NCBI RefSeq assembly: GCF_046054195.1 | Contig: NZ_JBEQCS010000001.1 | Location: 248,001 to 312,000 of the forward strand | Reading direction: 5' to 3' | Source: Celerinatantimonas sp046054195 | Lineage (GTDB): Bacteria > Pseudomonadota > Gammaproteobacteria > Enterobacterales > Celerinatantimonadaceae | DNA length: 64,000 nt | In this document: positions 1-8,552 of the stretch, piece by piece | Position numbering within the stretch: the stretch's first letter is position 1 | Layout of the letters: the number at the start of each line of letters is the position of its first letter | The notes under the pieces: generated by a model | Seen by the model: the letters and a program-made list of their open reading frames with translations, nothing else | What the model was told of the DNA's origin: nothing | The model's database searches: none | Program-made: the position numbers and the translations under genes

Positions 1-127
1 TATCGCACCAAGATGACTGTTCTGTGATGCTCTGATGACGCAAAATTTTCAGCAAAGGATGGATGGTGTGATCGTTGCTTTTATTTTATTTCGTGATTAA
101 ATAATAAATGTATTTAACAGGTAAATA

Positions 128-281
128 TCGAACTTCGGGGCGGGGCGAAATTCCCCACCGGCGGTGATTCTGTTACCGAACAGACAGCCCGCGAGCGCCT
201 TAAAGCACAGTCTTTAAGGGTCCAGCAGATCTGGTGTGATTCCAGAGCCGACGGTTAAAGTCCGGATGAAAGAAGATCGAC
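128..281 (+). promoter_or_regulatory. FMN riboswitch (RFN element)
   Basis: The stretch carries the conserved blocks of the FMN aptamer in order: GGGGCGGGGCGAAATTCC, CCACCGGCGGTGATTC, AGCCCGCGAGCGC, GGTCCAGCAGATCTGGTG, CCAGAGCCGACGGTTAAAG and TCCGGATGAAAGAAGA. The closing helix P1 can form from TCGA..TTC at 128-135 and GAAG.TCGA at 272-280. In this RNA family FMN binding turns off riboflavin synthesis or uptake genes. Here the only gene downstream is a DMT-family permease, so the element most likely controls riboflavin uptake. A TTGCTT box at 75-80 followed after 17 bases by TAAATA is a weak promoter candidate. Confidence 0.95.
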
Positions 282-326
282 CAAGCTGGCAGTTGTCCAT
301 TCGCACACCTTTATGGTGTGGCTTGG
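281..326 (+). promoter_or_regulatory. Candidate expression platform of the FMN riboswitch
   Basis: Directly after the aptamer, CCAAGC (281-286) can pair with GCTTGG (321-326), and CACACC (304-309) with GGTGTG (315-320), giving one long interrupted stem. No T run follows, so it does not look like an intrinsic terminator. It lies about 55 bases before the chosen start codon and may act on translation or through Rho. Pairing is seen in the sequence; the role is inferred. Confidence 0.45.
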
Positions 327-380
327 CTATTCAATCATCGACCCTGTACATCTAACACTTTGTATGGACTTACAATTAAG

Positions 381-1319
381 ATGACAGGAATATTCTTTAT
401 TATGATAGCGTGCTTGACCTGGGCGTTAGACACGTTAATTCGTTATCCGTTACTTGGCCTTGGGTTTAGCACTTTGCAAATTGTGCTCATGGAGCACTTG
501 ACCTTAGTCATCGTGACGTTGCCGCTGTTATGGCGCTATCGCCAGCAATTTTTTAATCTTAACGTGCGCTCGTTTGGGGCTTTGTTCTTCATCGGCGGGA
601 TTGGCTCGGCGGTTGGCTCGTTGGCTTATACGCAGGCCTTTGCCTATCTCAATCCGACCGTTGTGATCTTATTGCAAAAACTGCAGCCAGTGGTGGCGAT
701 TGTTTTGGCTAGCTGGTTTTTAAATGAGCGTATTCGAGGTTATTTTATTCGCTGGGCAGGGCTGATTTTGCTCGGTTCAGTGGTGATGATCTGGCCCGAT
801 ATTCATGCCATGTTCTCGCAATCGGTCGTGATAAGCCACGCATCTATGGCGTCTTGGTATGGTTACGGTTTAACGCTATTGGCGGTGATCGCGTGGGGCG
901 CAGCGACGGTCTGTGGGAAGTATCTTTCTGAGCAGAAGATGAATGCCAATGCCATTATGTCTGGACGCTTTTTAATGGGGCTGGTGGTGTTAGTGCCGCT
1001 GGCTTTATTACATACGCCGCAAATCCATGCGATGTCAGCTCAGCCACTTTTGATGTTAATTGTGATGGCGCTGTTAAGCGGTCTGGCAGGAATGTGGTTT
1101 TACTACCAGGGGCTTAATCGGATCCCAGCGCAGGTCACCACCCTTGCTGAGCAAACCTTTCCAATTTTTGCAGCGCTAATTAACTGGCTATTTTTATCGA
1201 TGAGTTTGTCGATGTATCAGCTTTTAGGGGCAGTATTACTAATTGTCGGAAATGTCGGATTGCGCTTTAAAGAGCTGCATTTAGCCGAGCAAAGCTCATC
1301 TCATCTTAAAAGGGCTTAA
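381..1319 (+). CDS. EamA/DMT-family permease, probable riboflavin transporter
   Basis: A 312-residue inner-membrane protein with about ten hydrophobic segments in two EamA repeats (roughly residues 1-135 and 155-300). The second repeat has the usual YYQGLNRIPAQVTTLAEQ-type stretch. The FMN riboswitch directly upstream argues for a flavin-linked role; RibN and ImpX are known DMT-type riboflavin transporters found by the same logic. A GTG at 318 opens a longer frame, but the ATG at 381 begins with a typical first membrane helix and is preferred; neither has a strong ribosome site. The gene stands alone, with the potFGHI operon converging on its end. Substrate is inferred, family is clear. Confidence 0.75.
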   Translation: MTGIFFIMIACLTWALDTLIRYPLLGLGFSTLQIVLMEHLTLVIVTLPLLWRYRQQFFNLNVRSFGALFFIGGIGSAVGSLAYTQAFAYLNPTVVILLQKLQPVVAIVLASWFLNERIRGYFIRWAGLILLGSVVMIWPDIHAMFSQSVVISHASMASWYGYGLTLLAVIAWGAATVCGKYLSEQKMNANAIMSGRFLMGLVVLVPLALLHTPQIHAMSAQPLLMLIVMALLSGLAGMWFYYQGLNRIPAQVTTLAEQTFPIFAALINWLFLSMSLSMYQLLGAVLLIVGNVGLRFKELHLAEQSSSHLKRA

Positions 1320-1320
1320 A

Positions 1321-1349
1321 TTAAAAAAGCCAAGAGTTACTCTTGGCTT
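1321..1349 (-). terminator. Intrinsic terminator of potFGHI
   Basis: Read on the minus strand, AAGCCAAGAG and CTCTTGGCTT form a perfect ten-pair stem with a three-base loop, followed by a T run. It lies between the converging ends of the DMT permease and potI. The T run is only on the minus-strand side, so it mainly serves potFGHI. Confidence 0.8.
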
Positions 1350-1354
1350 ATACT

Positions 1355-2239
1355 CTAAAGCACGTCTGGGTGGTGTTCTGGCGCCATCAGTTGCTCATCT
1401 CGTTTCGCCGCTCGTACAGCTTGCTGGTGGCGTTTTTCAGCTCGTGACATCAGCCACCAAGCAATCAGTGTGGCAACTGAAACCACTGCAACAATGATTG
1501 TGGCAAGTGCGTTAATTTTCGGACTGATCCCCATGCGTACACTCGAAAATACTGCAATTGGCAGCGTCGTTGCCGATGGCCCTGAAACAAAGCTTGCAAT
1601 GACCAAGTCATCAAGCGAGAGGGTAAACGCAAGTAGCCAGCCTGCCACAATCGCTGGAAAGATACTGGGCAATGTGATGAGCACAAAGACTTTCCAAGGC
1701 GGTGCGCCTAAATCCATCGCGGCTTCTTCAATGGAGCGATCCACCTCTTTAAGCCGCGAGCTAACCACCACATACACATAAGAAGTACAAAAGGTGACGT
1801 GTGCAATCCAGATAGTCAGCATGCCGCGCTCAGAGAACAGATCAAACACCTGACCCAGAGCGATAAACATCAGCAGCATCGACAACCCCATAATCACATC
1901 GGGCATTACCAATGGAGCGCTAATCATAAAGCTAAATGCGCGCTCGCCTGGAAAGCGATTTAAACGCCCTAGTACAAAGGCTGAAATCGTCCCCAAGACG
2001 ACAGCAGCACTTGCTGATAATACGCCGATGGTTAGGCTCAGTTGCACCGCATGCATCAGCATCGCATCGTGAAATAGTGCGCCATACCATTTGGTTGAAA
2101 ACCCTGCCCAAACGGTCACCAGACGGCTGGCGTTAAACGAGTAGATGATCAAAATCAGGATCGGTAGATACAAAAATGCCATGGTCAGCGAGAGGATGAG
2201 CCATTTCCATTTGCTTTTAGAGACGGGAATGTTGCTCAT
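1355..2239 (-). CDS. potI: Putrescine ABC transporter permease PotI
   Basis: A 294-residue inner-membrane permease of the spermidine/putrescine type (BPD transport system, PotC/PotI class). It has about six membrane helices; the EAA loop that contacts the ATPase is visible as EEAAMDLGAPPWKVF near residues 170-185. The ATG at 2239 is chosen over an upstream in-frame start because it overlaps the potH stop (TAATG), the normal coupling in this operon. It pairs with PotH to form the channel and is the last gene of potFGHI. Confidence 0.9.
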   Translation of the reverse strand: MSNIPVSKSKWKWLILSLTMAFLYLPILILIIYSFNASRLVTVWAGFSTKWYGALFHDAMLMHAVQLSLTIGVLSASAAVVLGTISAFVLGRLNRFPGERAFSFMISAPLVMPDVIMGLSMLLMFIALGQVFDLFSERGMLTIWIAHVTFCTSYVYVVVSSRLKEVDRSIEEAAMDLGAPPWKVFVLITLPSIFPAIVAGWLLAFTLSLDDLVIASFVSGPSATTLPIAVFSSVRMGISPKINALATIIVAVVSVATLIAWWLMSRAEKRHQQAVRAAKRDEQLMAPEHHPDVL

Positions 2240-3138
2240 TACTGGGTCTCCAATTCGCGTTTTTGAAAGTGCTGGAAGATTAAAATTGGGATCATCAAAA
2301 TTAGTAACATGACAATCGCAACCGCGGAGGCAACAGGCCAATCACGATTATTGAAAAATTCCTGCCAGAGTACTTTGCCAATTAAAATTGAATTTGGCCC
2401 GCCCAATAAGGTCGGAATCACAAACTCACCCACTGCTGGAATAAAGACCAACATGGAGCCTGCTATCATGCCGCCGCGCGTCAGTGGCAGTAAAATACGC
2501 CAGACAATGGTAGCCGGTTTTGCGCCTAGATCGCTGGCCGCTTCTAGTAACGAATAATCAACCCGCATCAAAGCGGTATAAAGCGGTAGCACCATAAAAG
2601 GTAGATAGGTGTAAACAATACCGATATAGACCGCCAAGTTGGTGTGCATAATGTGCAGCGGATGGTCAATCACCCCGGCCATCATCAGCGCGTTATTTAA
2701 TAATCCATTATTTTTTAAAATGCCGATCCAGGCATACACTCGGATTAAAAAGCTGGTCCAAGATGGCAGAACAATCAGCATCAGCAGGATATTGCGCGTA
2801 GCTGGTTTTGAATGCACAATCGCCCAGGCAACCGGATAGCCAATCATCAGGCACAGAAATGTTGCGATCGCGGCAACTTCGAGCGAGCGCAAGTATGAAT
2901 CGATATACAAGCTGTCGCTGACCATGAACAGGTAATTGCCAAAGTTGAGCATGATCTGCAGTTGCTGCTGTGCATAATGCATCAGCTCGGTATAGGGCGG
3001 AATCGCGAGCTGCGCCTGTGAAAAGCTAATTTTTAAAACAATCGCCAATGGCAATAGGAAAAACAACAACAGCCAGATATAAGGCGGCAGTATCAGCGCA
3101 TATTGACCATGACGTTTGATAAACCGAGCCAACCTCAT
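2239..3138 (-). CDS. potH: Putrescine ABC transporter permease PotH
   Basis: A 299-residue permease with about six membrane segments and an EAA loop (LLEAASDLGAKPATIVWR). It forms the membrane channel with PotI. The start at 3138 gives an ATGA overlap with the potG stop; the longer frame from 3195 would run back into potG and is unlikely. Gene order F-G-H-I matches the E. coli putrescine importer. Confidence 0.9.
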   Translation of the reverse strand: MRLARFIKRHGQYALILPPYIWLLLFFLLPLAIVLKISFSQAQLAIPPYTELMHYAQQQLQIMLNFGNYLFMVSDSLYIDSYLRSLEVAAIATFLCLMIGYPVAWAIVHSKPATRNILLMLIVLPSWTSFLIRVYAWIGILKNNGLLNNALMMAGVIDHPLHIMHTNLAVYIGIVYTYLPFMVLPLYTALMRVDYSLLEAASDLGAKPATIVWRILLPLTRGGMIAGSMLVFIPAVGEFVIPTLLGGPNSILIGKVLWQEFFNNRDWPVASAVAIVMLLILMIPILIFQHFQKRELETQ

Positions 3139-4253
3139 ATCTTCAGTACCACGCAGCTTTGTGGATCCCAGCTCAGATAAACTTCTTCTTCCCACGTTGG
3201 CAGATTTTCACGATGGCGCGAAGTATTAGGGATTGTCGCGCGAACTAGCAAGTTACTTGGCAAGCGCACGTGGTAGATAGAGATGTCGCCCATGTAGGCG
3301 ATATCTTCAACCACACCATGACAGACGTTATCGGTTTGTTCGCAGGTTCTTGAGAGCTCAATTTTTTCTGGGCGAATCGCAATCATCAGCGGTAAACCGG
3401 GCGCGTCAGATAAACCATGATTGAGGATGATTGGATGCTCAAGATCATGACAAACAATGGTTGCCTGATCGGGCAGACCTTCATGCAGTTCGCCGTCAAA
3501 AATATTAACGGTTCCGATAAATTCCGCGCTGTAGCGCGAGTTCGGGTATTCGTAGACCTCTTCTGGGGTGCCAATTTGAATAAACTGCCCGCGGTCCATC
3601 ACGGCGAGCCGAGTCGCCATAGTCATCGCTTCTTCTTGGTCGTGGGTGACCATGACGCAAGTTGCCCCCACGCTTTCTAAGATATCGACGACTTCCAACT
3701 GCATCTGCTCACGTAGTTTTTTATCCAGCGCACCCATCGGCTCATCAAGTAACAATAACTTGGGTTTTTTTGCCAATGATCGAGCTAACGCGACGCGCTG
3801 GCGCTGGCCACCCGAGAGCTGATGGGGTTTGCGGTTGGCATAATCTTCCATGCGCACCAGCTTGAGCATTTTATTTACTGATGCTTCGATTTCGCTGCGA
3901 CTTAAACCATCCTGCTTTAAACCAAAAGCGATATTGCCAGCCACGCTAAGATGTGGGAACAGTGCGTATGACTGAAACATCATGTTGACTGGACGACGGT
4001 GCGGCGGCACATCCGCTAAATCCTCACCATCGAGAATAATCTGTCCTTTACTGGGGCGTTCAAAACCAGCCAGCATTCTTAGCAAGGTTGATTTCCCACA
4101 GCCGGATGCACCGAGCAGGGCAAATAATTCTCCCCGTTCAATCGTTAGATCGACATCATCGACAGCTGGCTGGCCATCGAATAATTTGCTTAATCCACGA
4201 ATTTCTAGAAGGGGAGTGTTTGTTGAGGGATTGGTTGTTGCAGCAGAAACCAT
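3135..4253 (-). CDS. potG: Putrescine ABC transporter ATP-binding protein PotG
   Basis: A 372-residue ABC ATPase that powers putrescine import. Visible motifs: Walker A GASGCGKST, signature LSGGQRQRVALARSL, Walker B LLLLDEPMGALD, switch His in VTHDQEEAM. The last ~110 residues form the TOBE domain typical of PotA/PotG. The ATG at 4253 has GGAG seven bases upstream; the GTG at 4259 sits too close to that site. It follows potF after about 50 bases and overlaps potH by four. Confidence 0.93.
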   Translation of the reverse strand: MVSAATTNPSTNTPLLEIRGLSKLFDGQPAVDDVDLTIERGELFALLGASGCGKSTLLRMLAGFERPSKGQIILDGEDLADVPPHRRPVNMMFQSYALFPHLSVAGNIAFGLKQDGLSRSEIEASVNKMLKLVRMEDYANRKPHQLSGGQRQRVALARSLAKKPKLLLLDEPMGALDKKLREQMQLEVVDILESVGATCVMVTHDQEEAMTMATRLAVMDRGQFIQIGTPEEVYEYPNSRYSAEFIGTVNIFDGELHEGLPDQATIVCHDLEHPIILNHGLSDAPGLPLMIAIRPEKIELSRTCEQTDNVCHGVVEDIAYMGDISIYHVRLPSNLLVRATIPNTSRHRENLPTWEEEVYLSWDPQSCVVLKI

Positions 4254-4302
4254 CGGCACACTCCAGATGAGGCCAGCAGTTAAGCTGGCCTTAACGTATT
4301 CA

Positions 4303-5412
4303 TTAGTTTTGTAAAAAGTCAGTCCAAGCGCGAGTTCGAACGCGGGCGACCCGCAGAGGGATCATTTTAGCGACGAACAATTTTTCGCGAACACTAGCAC
4401 TTGGATAAATGCCTTTATCGTTGGCTATTTCCGGATCGATATATTTTTCTGATGCTGGAACCGGGTTGGCATACCAGACAAAGTTACTGTTGGCAGCTTC
4501 AACTTTAGGTTGCAAGATATAGTTGATAAATTTAAGCGCATTATCTGGGTTACTTGCATCTTTAGGAATGGCCATCAAATCAAACCAGATCATAGCACCT
4601 TCTTTGGGGATCGAGTATTTGATCTGCACGCCGTTTTTTGCCTGCTCAGCTCTATCTGCTGCCATCAAAATATCGCCCGACCAACCGACGGCCACACAGA
4701 TATCACCATTAGCTAAGTCATTAATATATTGTGATGAATTAATATCACTAATATACGGACGGACTTTTTTAAGCATTGGCAGTGCGACTTTGGTGTAATC
4801 ATCAGGGTTGGTTGAACTTGGGTTTTTGCCCAGATAATTAAGCGCCGCCGACATAATCTCGTTCGGAGAGTTCAAAAATGAAACGCCGCATTTTTGAAGT
4901 TTTTTCATATATTTAGGTTTAAACACCAGATCCCAGCTATTCACCGGTGCATCTGAGCCTAAAATCTCTTTGATTTTTTTGACGTTATAACCAATACCGG
5001 TGGTTCCCCACATGTACGGAATAGCATATTGGTTGCCTGGATCTGAGGCTTCTGAGAGCAATTTCATCAATTTAGGATCCAGATTTTTATAATTGCTCAG
5101 TTTGCTTTTATCTAATTTTAAAAATGCGCCAGCTTTGGCTTGCTGGGCCAAAAACTCATTACTTGGGACAACGACATCATAGCCACTGTGACCGGATAAA
5201 ATTTTGGCTTCTAACACTTCATTGGAGTCAAAAACATCATAAACCGGTTTAATGCCTGTGGCCTTTTGAAAGTTAGGCAAGGTATCTTTGGCGATGTAAT
5301 CAGACCAGTTATAAATATGCACAACTGGCTCGTCTTTAGCTTGCACAGCTAAAGTTGTCAGTGATGTCAGCATCGCAATCGATAGCGACCAGATAAAAGC
5401 AGAACGTTTCAT
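4303..5412 (-). CDS. potF: Putrescine-binding periplasmic protein PotF
   Basis: A 369-residue substrate-binding protein, nearly the length of E. coli PotF. It starts with a signal peptide ending at AVQA followed by KDEPVVHIYNWSDYI, the typical start of mature polyamine-binding proteins. The ATG at 5412 is preceded by GGAGA at good spacing, while an upstream in-frame start at 5454 would destroy the signal peptide. It captures putrescine for PotGHI and heads the transporter genes. Specificity for putrescine rather than spermidine is inferred from the length and from the puuA and puuB neighbours. Confidence 0.9.
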   Translation of the reverse strand: MKRSAFIWSLSIAMLTSLTTLAVQAKDEPVVHIYNWSDYIAKDTLPNFQKATGIKPVYDVFDSNEVLEAKILSGHSGYDVVVPSNEFLAQQAKAGAFLKLDKSKLSNYKNLDPKLMKLLSEASDPGNQYAIPYMWGTTGIGYNVKKIKEILGSDAPVNSWDLVFKPKYMKKLQKCGVSFLNSPNEIMSAALNYLGKNPSSTNPDDYTKVALPMLKKVRPYISDINSSQYINDLANGDICVAVGWSGDILMAADRAEQAKNGVQIKYSIPKEGAMIWFDLMAIPKDASNPDNALKFINYILQPKVEAANSNFVWYANPVPASEKYIDPEIANDKGIYPSASVREKLFVAKMIPLRVARVRTRAWTDFLQN

Positions 5413-5562
5413 AAAGAGTCTCCGTACAGTTGAGCGCAAAACCGATTTTTTCAACCGCTCAATGGGCGAGTGCTTTATACAGTCAAAGATGCGCTAATTC
5501 AATCGTTGTTGCCAACTTTTTTGCTGTTTTAGTAAGCAATCCTAGTCTATCTAATAAATCCT

Positions 5563-5576
5563 AACTCAATTGAGTT
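5563..5576. repeat. Perfect 14-bp palindrome between puuA and potF
   Basis: AACTCAATTGAGTT is self-complementary over 14 bases and sits in the 214-base gap between puuA and potF, upstream of potF. It could be an operator for a polyamine regulator, or part of a weak terminator since TTTTA follows on the plus strand. No regulator gene is nearby. Confidence 0.4.
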
Positions 5577-5626
5577 TTTATTCACTAAGTTGTTCGCTAG
5601 AAATGCCGCCGCACAAGTTGGTTTCT

Positions 5627-6958
5627 CTATACGTTGAGCAGTAAAAACTCCCTTTCCCAAGAGCTGATGACCTGAAAGAACGTCTGATACTCTTTGCGCT
5701 TTAGCGCGACATAAGCGCTGACAAATCGATCGCCTAATATGGCGCGCAGGTCATCGCTTTGTTCAAGCAGTTGCAGAGAATCTTCAACGGTGCGCGGCAA
5801 AGAATAGGGCGCTTGCGTGGCATCGCCGACGTACATCGCAGTGGGCGTGAGCTGTTGGGTCATACCCAAATAACCACATGCTAAAGATACCGCCATCGCC
5901 AGATAGGGATTGGCATCAGAGCCTGCATAGCGGTTTTCAACGCGCCGCGCCGCAGGTTCTGAATAAGGGACTCGAAGACCCACAGTGCGATTGTCTAAGC
6001 CCCATTCGACGTTGGTGGGGGCAGCATCACCGAGCATCAGTCGGCGATAGGAGTTCACGTTGGGCGCAAAAAACGCGAGCCCCGCGGGCGTGTATTTTTG
6101 CATGCCTGCGATGTAGTTCAAAAACAGTGGGCTATTGGAGCCATCATCAAGGCTAAATAGGTTACGCCCATGCTCATCGGTGAGACTTTGATGGATATGC
6201 ATCGCACTGCCTGGCTCTTGTTCCATCGGCTTGGCCATAAAGGTGGCATAAACATCGTGGCGATGGGCCGTTTCGCGCATGGTTCGTTTAAATAAAAAGA
6301 CCTGATCGGCTCTTGAGAGTGGCTCGCCGTGGAGAAAATTAATCTCCATCTGCGCCGCCCCTGACTCATGGATTAATGTATCGACATCCAACTGCTGGGC
6401 ATCGCAATAGTCATACATATCTTCAAATATCGGGTCGAACTCGTTGACGGCATCGATACTAAATGACTGGCGAGCCGTCTCTGGGCGGCCATTGCGGCCA
6501 ATCGGCGGTTCGAGTGGATAATCCCAGTCAAGGTTGCGTTTGACTAAAAAGAACTCGACCTCTGGCGCGACTTGCGCAAACCAGCCTTTTTCAGCATAGA
6601 GTTTAAGCACGTTTTTGAGCACTGAACGAGGTGCAATATCGACCAGCTGATTATGGTGGTTGTAGCAGTCGTGAATGACTTGCGCGGTCGGTTCTTTGGT
6701 CCAAGGAACTAAGCGGATGGTCGCAGGATCGGGTTCTAACTGCATATCCTGCTCAGTTGGGTCGACCATGCTGTCATCATCGGGCCACTCACCGGTGACG
6801 GTTTGAAAGAATATTGATTCGGGCAGACGCAAGCCCTGTTCGTGTAAATATTTACGGGCGGGAATGATTTTGCCGCGAGCATTCCCGGTCATATCCGGAA
6901 TGAGACATTCCACTTCAGTAATTTTGTGGTCAGTGATCCACTTTCTAATGTGATCCAT
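5627..6958 (-). CDS. puuA: Gamma-glutamylputrescine synthetase (glutamine synthetase family)
   Basis: A 443-residue glutamine-synthetase-fold ligase. It would join glutamate to putrescine using ATP, the first step of the Puu route. Signature stretches include EVEFFLV (metal ligands), GSAMHIHQSL (ATP/metal site), NVNSYRRL and NRTVGLRVP. It lacks the ~30-residue N-terminal extension of E. coli PuuA and may be nearer the Pseudomonas PauA/SpuB type. It reads in the same direction as potFGHI and faces puuB, so import and the first two catabolic steps are grouped. Substrate is inferred from context. Confidence 0.83.
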   Translation of the reverse strand: MDHIRKWITDHKITEVECLIPDMTGNARGKIIPARKYLHEQGLRLPESIFFQTVTGEWPDDDSMVDPTEQDMQLEPDPATIRLVPWTKEPTAQVIHDCYNHHNQLVDIAPRSVLKNVLKLYAEKGWFAQVAPEVEFFLVKRNLDWDYPLEPPIGRNGRPETARQSFSIDAVNEFDPIFEDMYDYCDAQQLDVDTLIHESGAAQMEINFLHGEPLSRADQVFLFKRTMRETAHRHDVYATFMAKPMEQEPGSAMHIHQSLTDEHGRNLFSLDDGSNSPLFLNYIAGMQKYTPAGLAFFAPNVNSYRRLMLGDAAPTNVEWGLDNRTVGLRVPYSEPAARRVENRYAGSDANPYLAMAVSLACGYLGMTQQLTPTAMYVGDATQAPYSLPRTVEDSLQLLEQSDDLRAILGDRFVSAYVALKRKEYQTFFQVISSWEREFLLLNV

Positions 6959-7165
6959 AGTGCCTCGAGCATGTGAACGTTGACGAATGATCCAATCTAT
7001 CTGCCAAATTTGTTCTATATATCTACACTTCTGATTACAAACTGTCGGTGAGCTAAAGAAATTTTCACAATCTTTTGCCTACCATCAGTTTAGATAAGCT
7101 GCCGTTAGCTGGTGAATATTCTTAAGGCTTTTTAAAAAAAGCGTTTCAACGCTCAAGGAGAGCTT

Positions 7166-8446
7166 ATGCAATCGCTTCATGATTTGCCGTCGTATTATCA
7201 GGCCAGCGCTCATAACGCTCCTGAGTGCCAGACCCTTAAAACTTCAATTAGTGTCGATGTGTGCGTGATAGGGGCCGGGATCACTGGGCTTGTTAGTGCT
7301 TTAACGCTCTGTGAAAAAGGCTATCGCGTGGCGGTGGTTGAAGCCTACGAGATTGGCCATGGCGCTTCAGGTCGAAGCGGTGGCCAAGCTATTTTTGGCT
7401 GGGCAGTTGAGCAAAACAAGTTAGAAAAAATGGTCGGCAGTGAAGATGCTCATCTGTTTTGGCAAATCGCCGCAGAAGGACTTAGCAAAACCAAACAACG
7501 TATCGCTGATTATGGCATTGATTGTGATTGGCAAGATGGCATGGTGCATTTAGCCACTAAAAGCGCTCAGGACCGAGTGTTGCAACATGAATATCATCAA
7601 CTGGTTGACCGTTACGGTTACACGAGCTTGGAATTTTGGGACATCGACCAGGTTCGAGAACAAATCGCGAGTACTCGCTATACTTGTGGCCTTTATGATA
7701 GCAATAGTGGTCACTTACATCCGCTAAATTATACCTTGGGGCTTGCAGCGGCAGCCATCAACGCAGGGGCGACTATTTATACTCACTCACCGGTGATTCA
7801 GCTAAGATCGGGCCCGGTTAATCGAGTCAAAACTCTGCAAGGTGAAATCGATGCAGCGCATGTCATTATCGCGGGTAATGGCTATCTGCATGGCGTTTCA
7901 GAGCAGCTGAATAAGTACATCATGCCCGTTGGAACCTTTATTGGGGCAACAGAGCCATTAACCAAAGAGCGCAGTGAATCATTAATCAAACAGCAAATTG
8001 CCGCTTGTGATATTAATCTGGCGCTTGATTACTACCGCTTTAGCCGTGATCACCGTTTGTTGTTCGGCGGGCGAGTGAGTTATAGCCGACGGGTACCGGG
8101 TGACCTTAAAGAGTCAATGCGTCTTAAAATGCTTAAAGTATTTCCGCAGCTTCGTGATGTGGTGATGGAATATGCTTGGGGTGGCTGGTTGGGGATTACG
8201 ATGAACCGCGCGCCACATTTTGGCCGGCTCTACCCATCGGTCTATTTTGCGCAAGGATTCAGCGGCCATGGCATTGTGGTTGGAGCAATGGCTGGAGAAC
8301 TGATGGCCGAGGCGGTTGCTACAAGCGCAGAGCGATTTGATGTGTTTAGCAAAATTCATCATCGGCCATTTCCGGGCGGACGCATGTTTCGCACCCCTGC
8401 ATTAGTGTTAGCAATGGCTTACTATCGCATTCGAGATGCGCTTTAA
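7166..8446 (+). CDS. puuB: Gamma-glutamylputrescine oxidase (FAD)
   Basis: A 426-residue DAO-type flavoprotein, the same length as E. coli PuuB. The FAD-binding motif VIGAGITGLVSALTL lies near residue 33, followed by a conserved GRSGGQ stretch. It would oxidise gamma-glutamylputrescine to the aldehyde with release of ammonia and hydrogen peroxide. AAGGAG lies just before the ATG. It is transcribed away from puuA across a 207-base gap. The later steps (PuuC, PuuD, PuuE) and the PuuR repressor are not in this window. Confidence 0.88.
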   Translation: MQSLHDLPSYYQASAHNAPECQTLKTSISVDVCVIGAGITGLVSALTLCEKGYRVAVVEAYEIGHGASGRSGGQAIFGWAVEQNKLEKMVGSEDAHLFWQIAAEGLSKTKQRIADYGIDCDWQDGMVHLATKSAQDRVLQHEYHQLVDRYGYTSLEFWDIDQVREQIASTRYTCGLYDSNSGHLHPLNYTLGLAAAAINAGATIYTHSPVIQLRSGPVNRVKTLQGEIDAAHVIIAGNGYLHGVSEQLNKYIMPVGTFIGATEPLTKERSESLIKQQIAACDINLALDYYRFSRDHRLLFGGRVSYSRRVPGDLKESMRLKMLKVFPQLRDVVMEYAWGGWLGITMNRAPHFGRLYPSVYFAQGFSGHGIVVGAMAGELMAEAVATSAERFDVFSKIHHRPFPGGRMFRTPALVLAMAYYRIRDAL

Positions 8447-8552
8447 ACCGTACAGAGCTGCTTTTAATGGTTAAGCTTGGCATTGTTTTATTTCTCTAAT
8501 CAGGTTGGTTGCTAGGGCCAATAAAGATAGACTTCAGCGCAAAGGAGAAGCA

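Noticed and set aside
1..127. Possible end of a gene at the window start
   Set aside because: All plus-strand frames stop within 40 bases and no minus-strand frame is convincing; treated as promoter region of the FMN riboswitch.
1470..1781. Open frame opposite potI
   Set aside because: It is a reverse-strand shadow of a well-conserved permease gene, as are similar frames opposite ilvD, rep, gspE and pckA.
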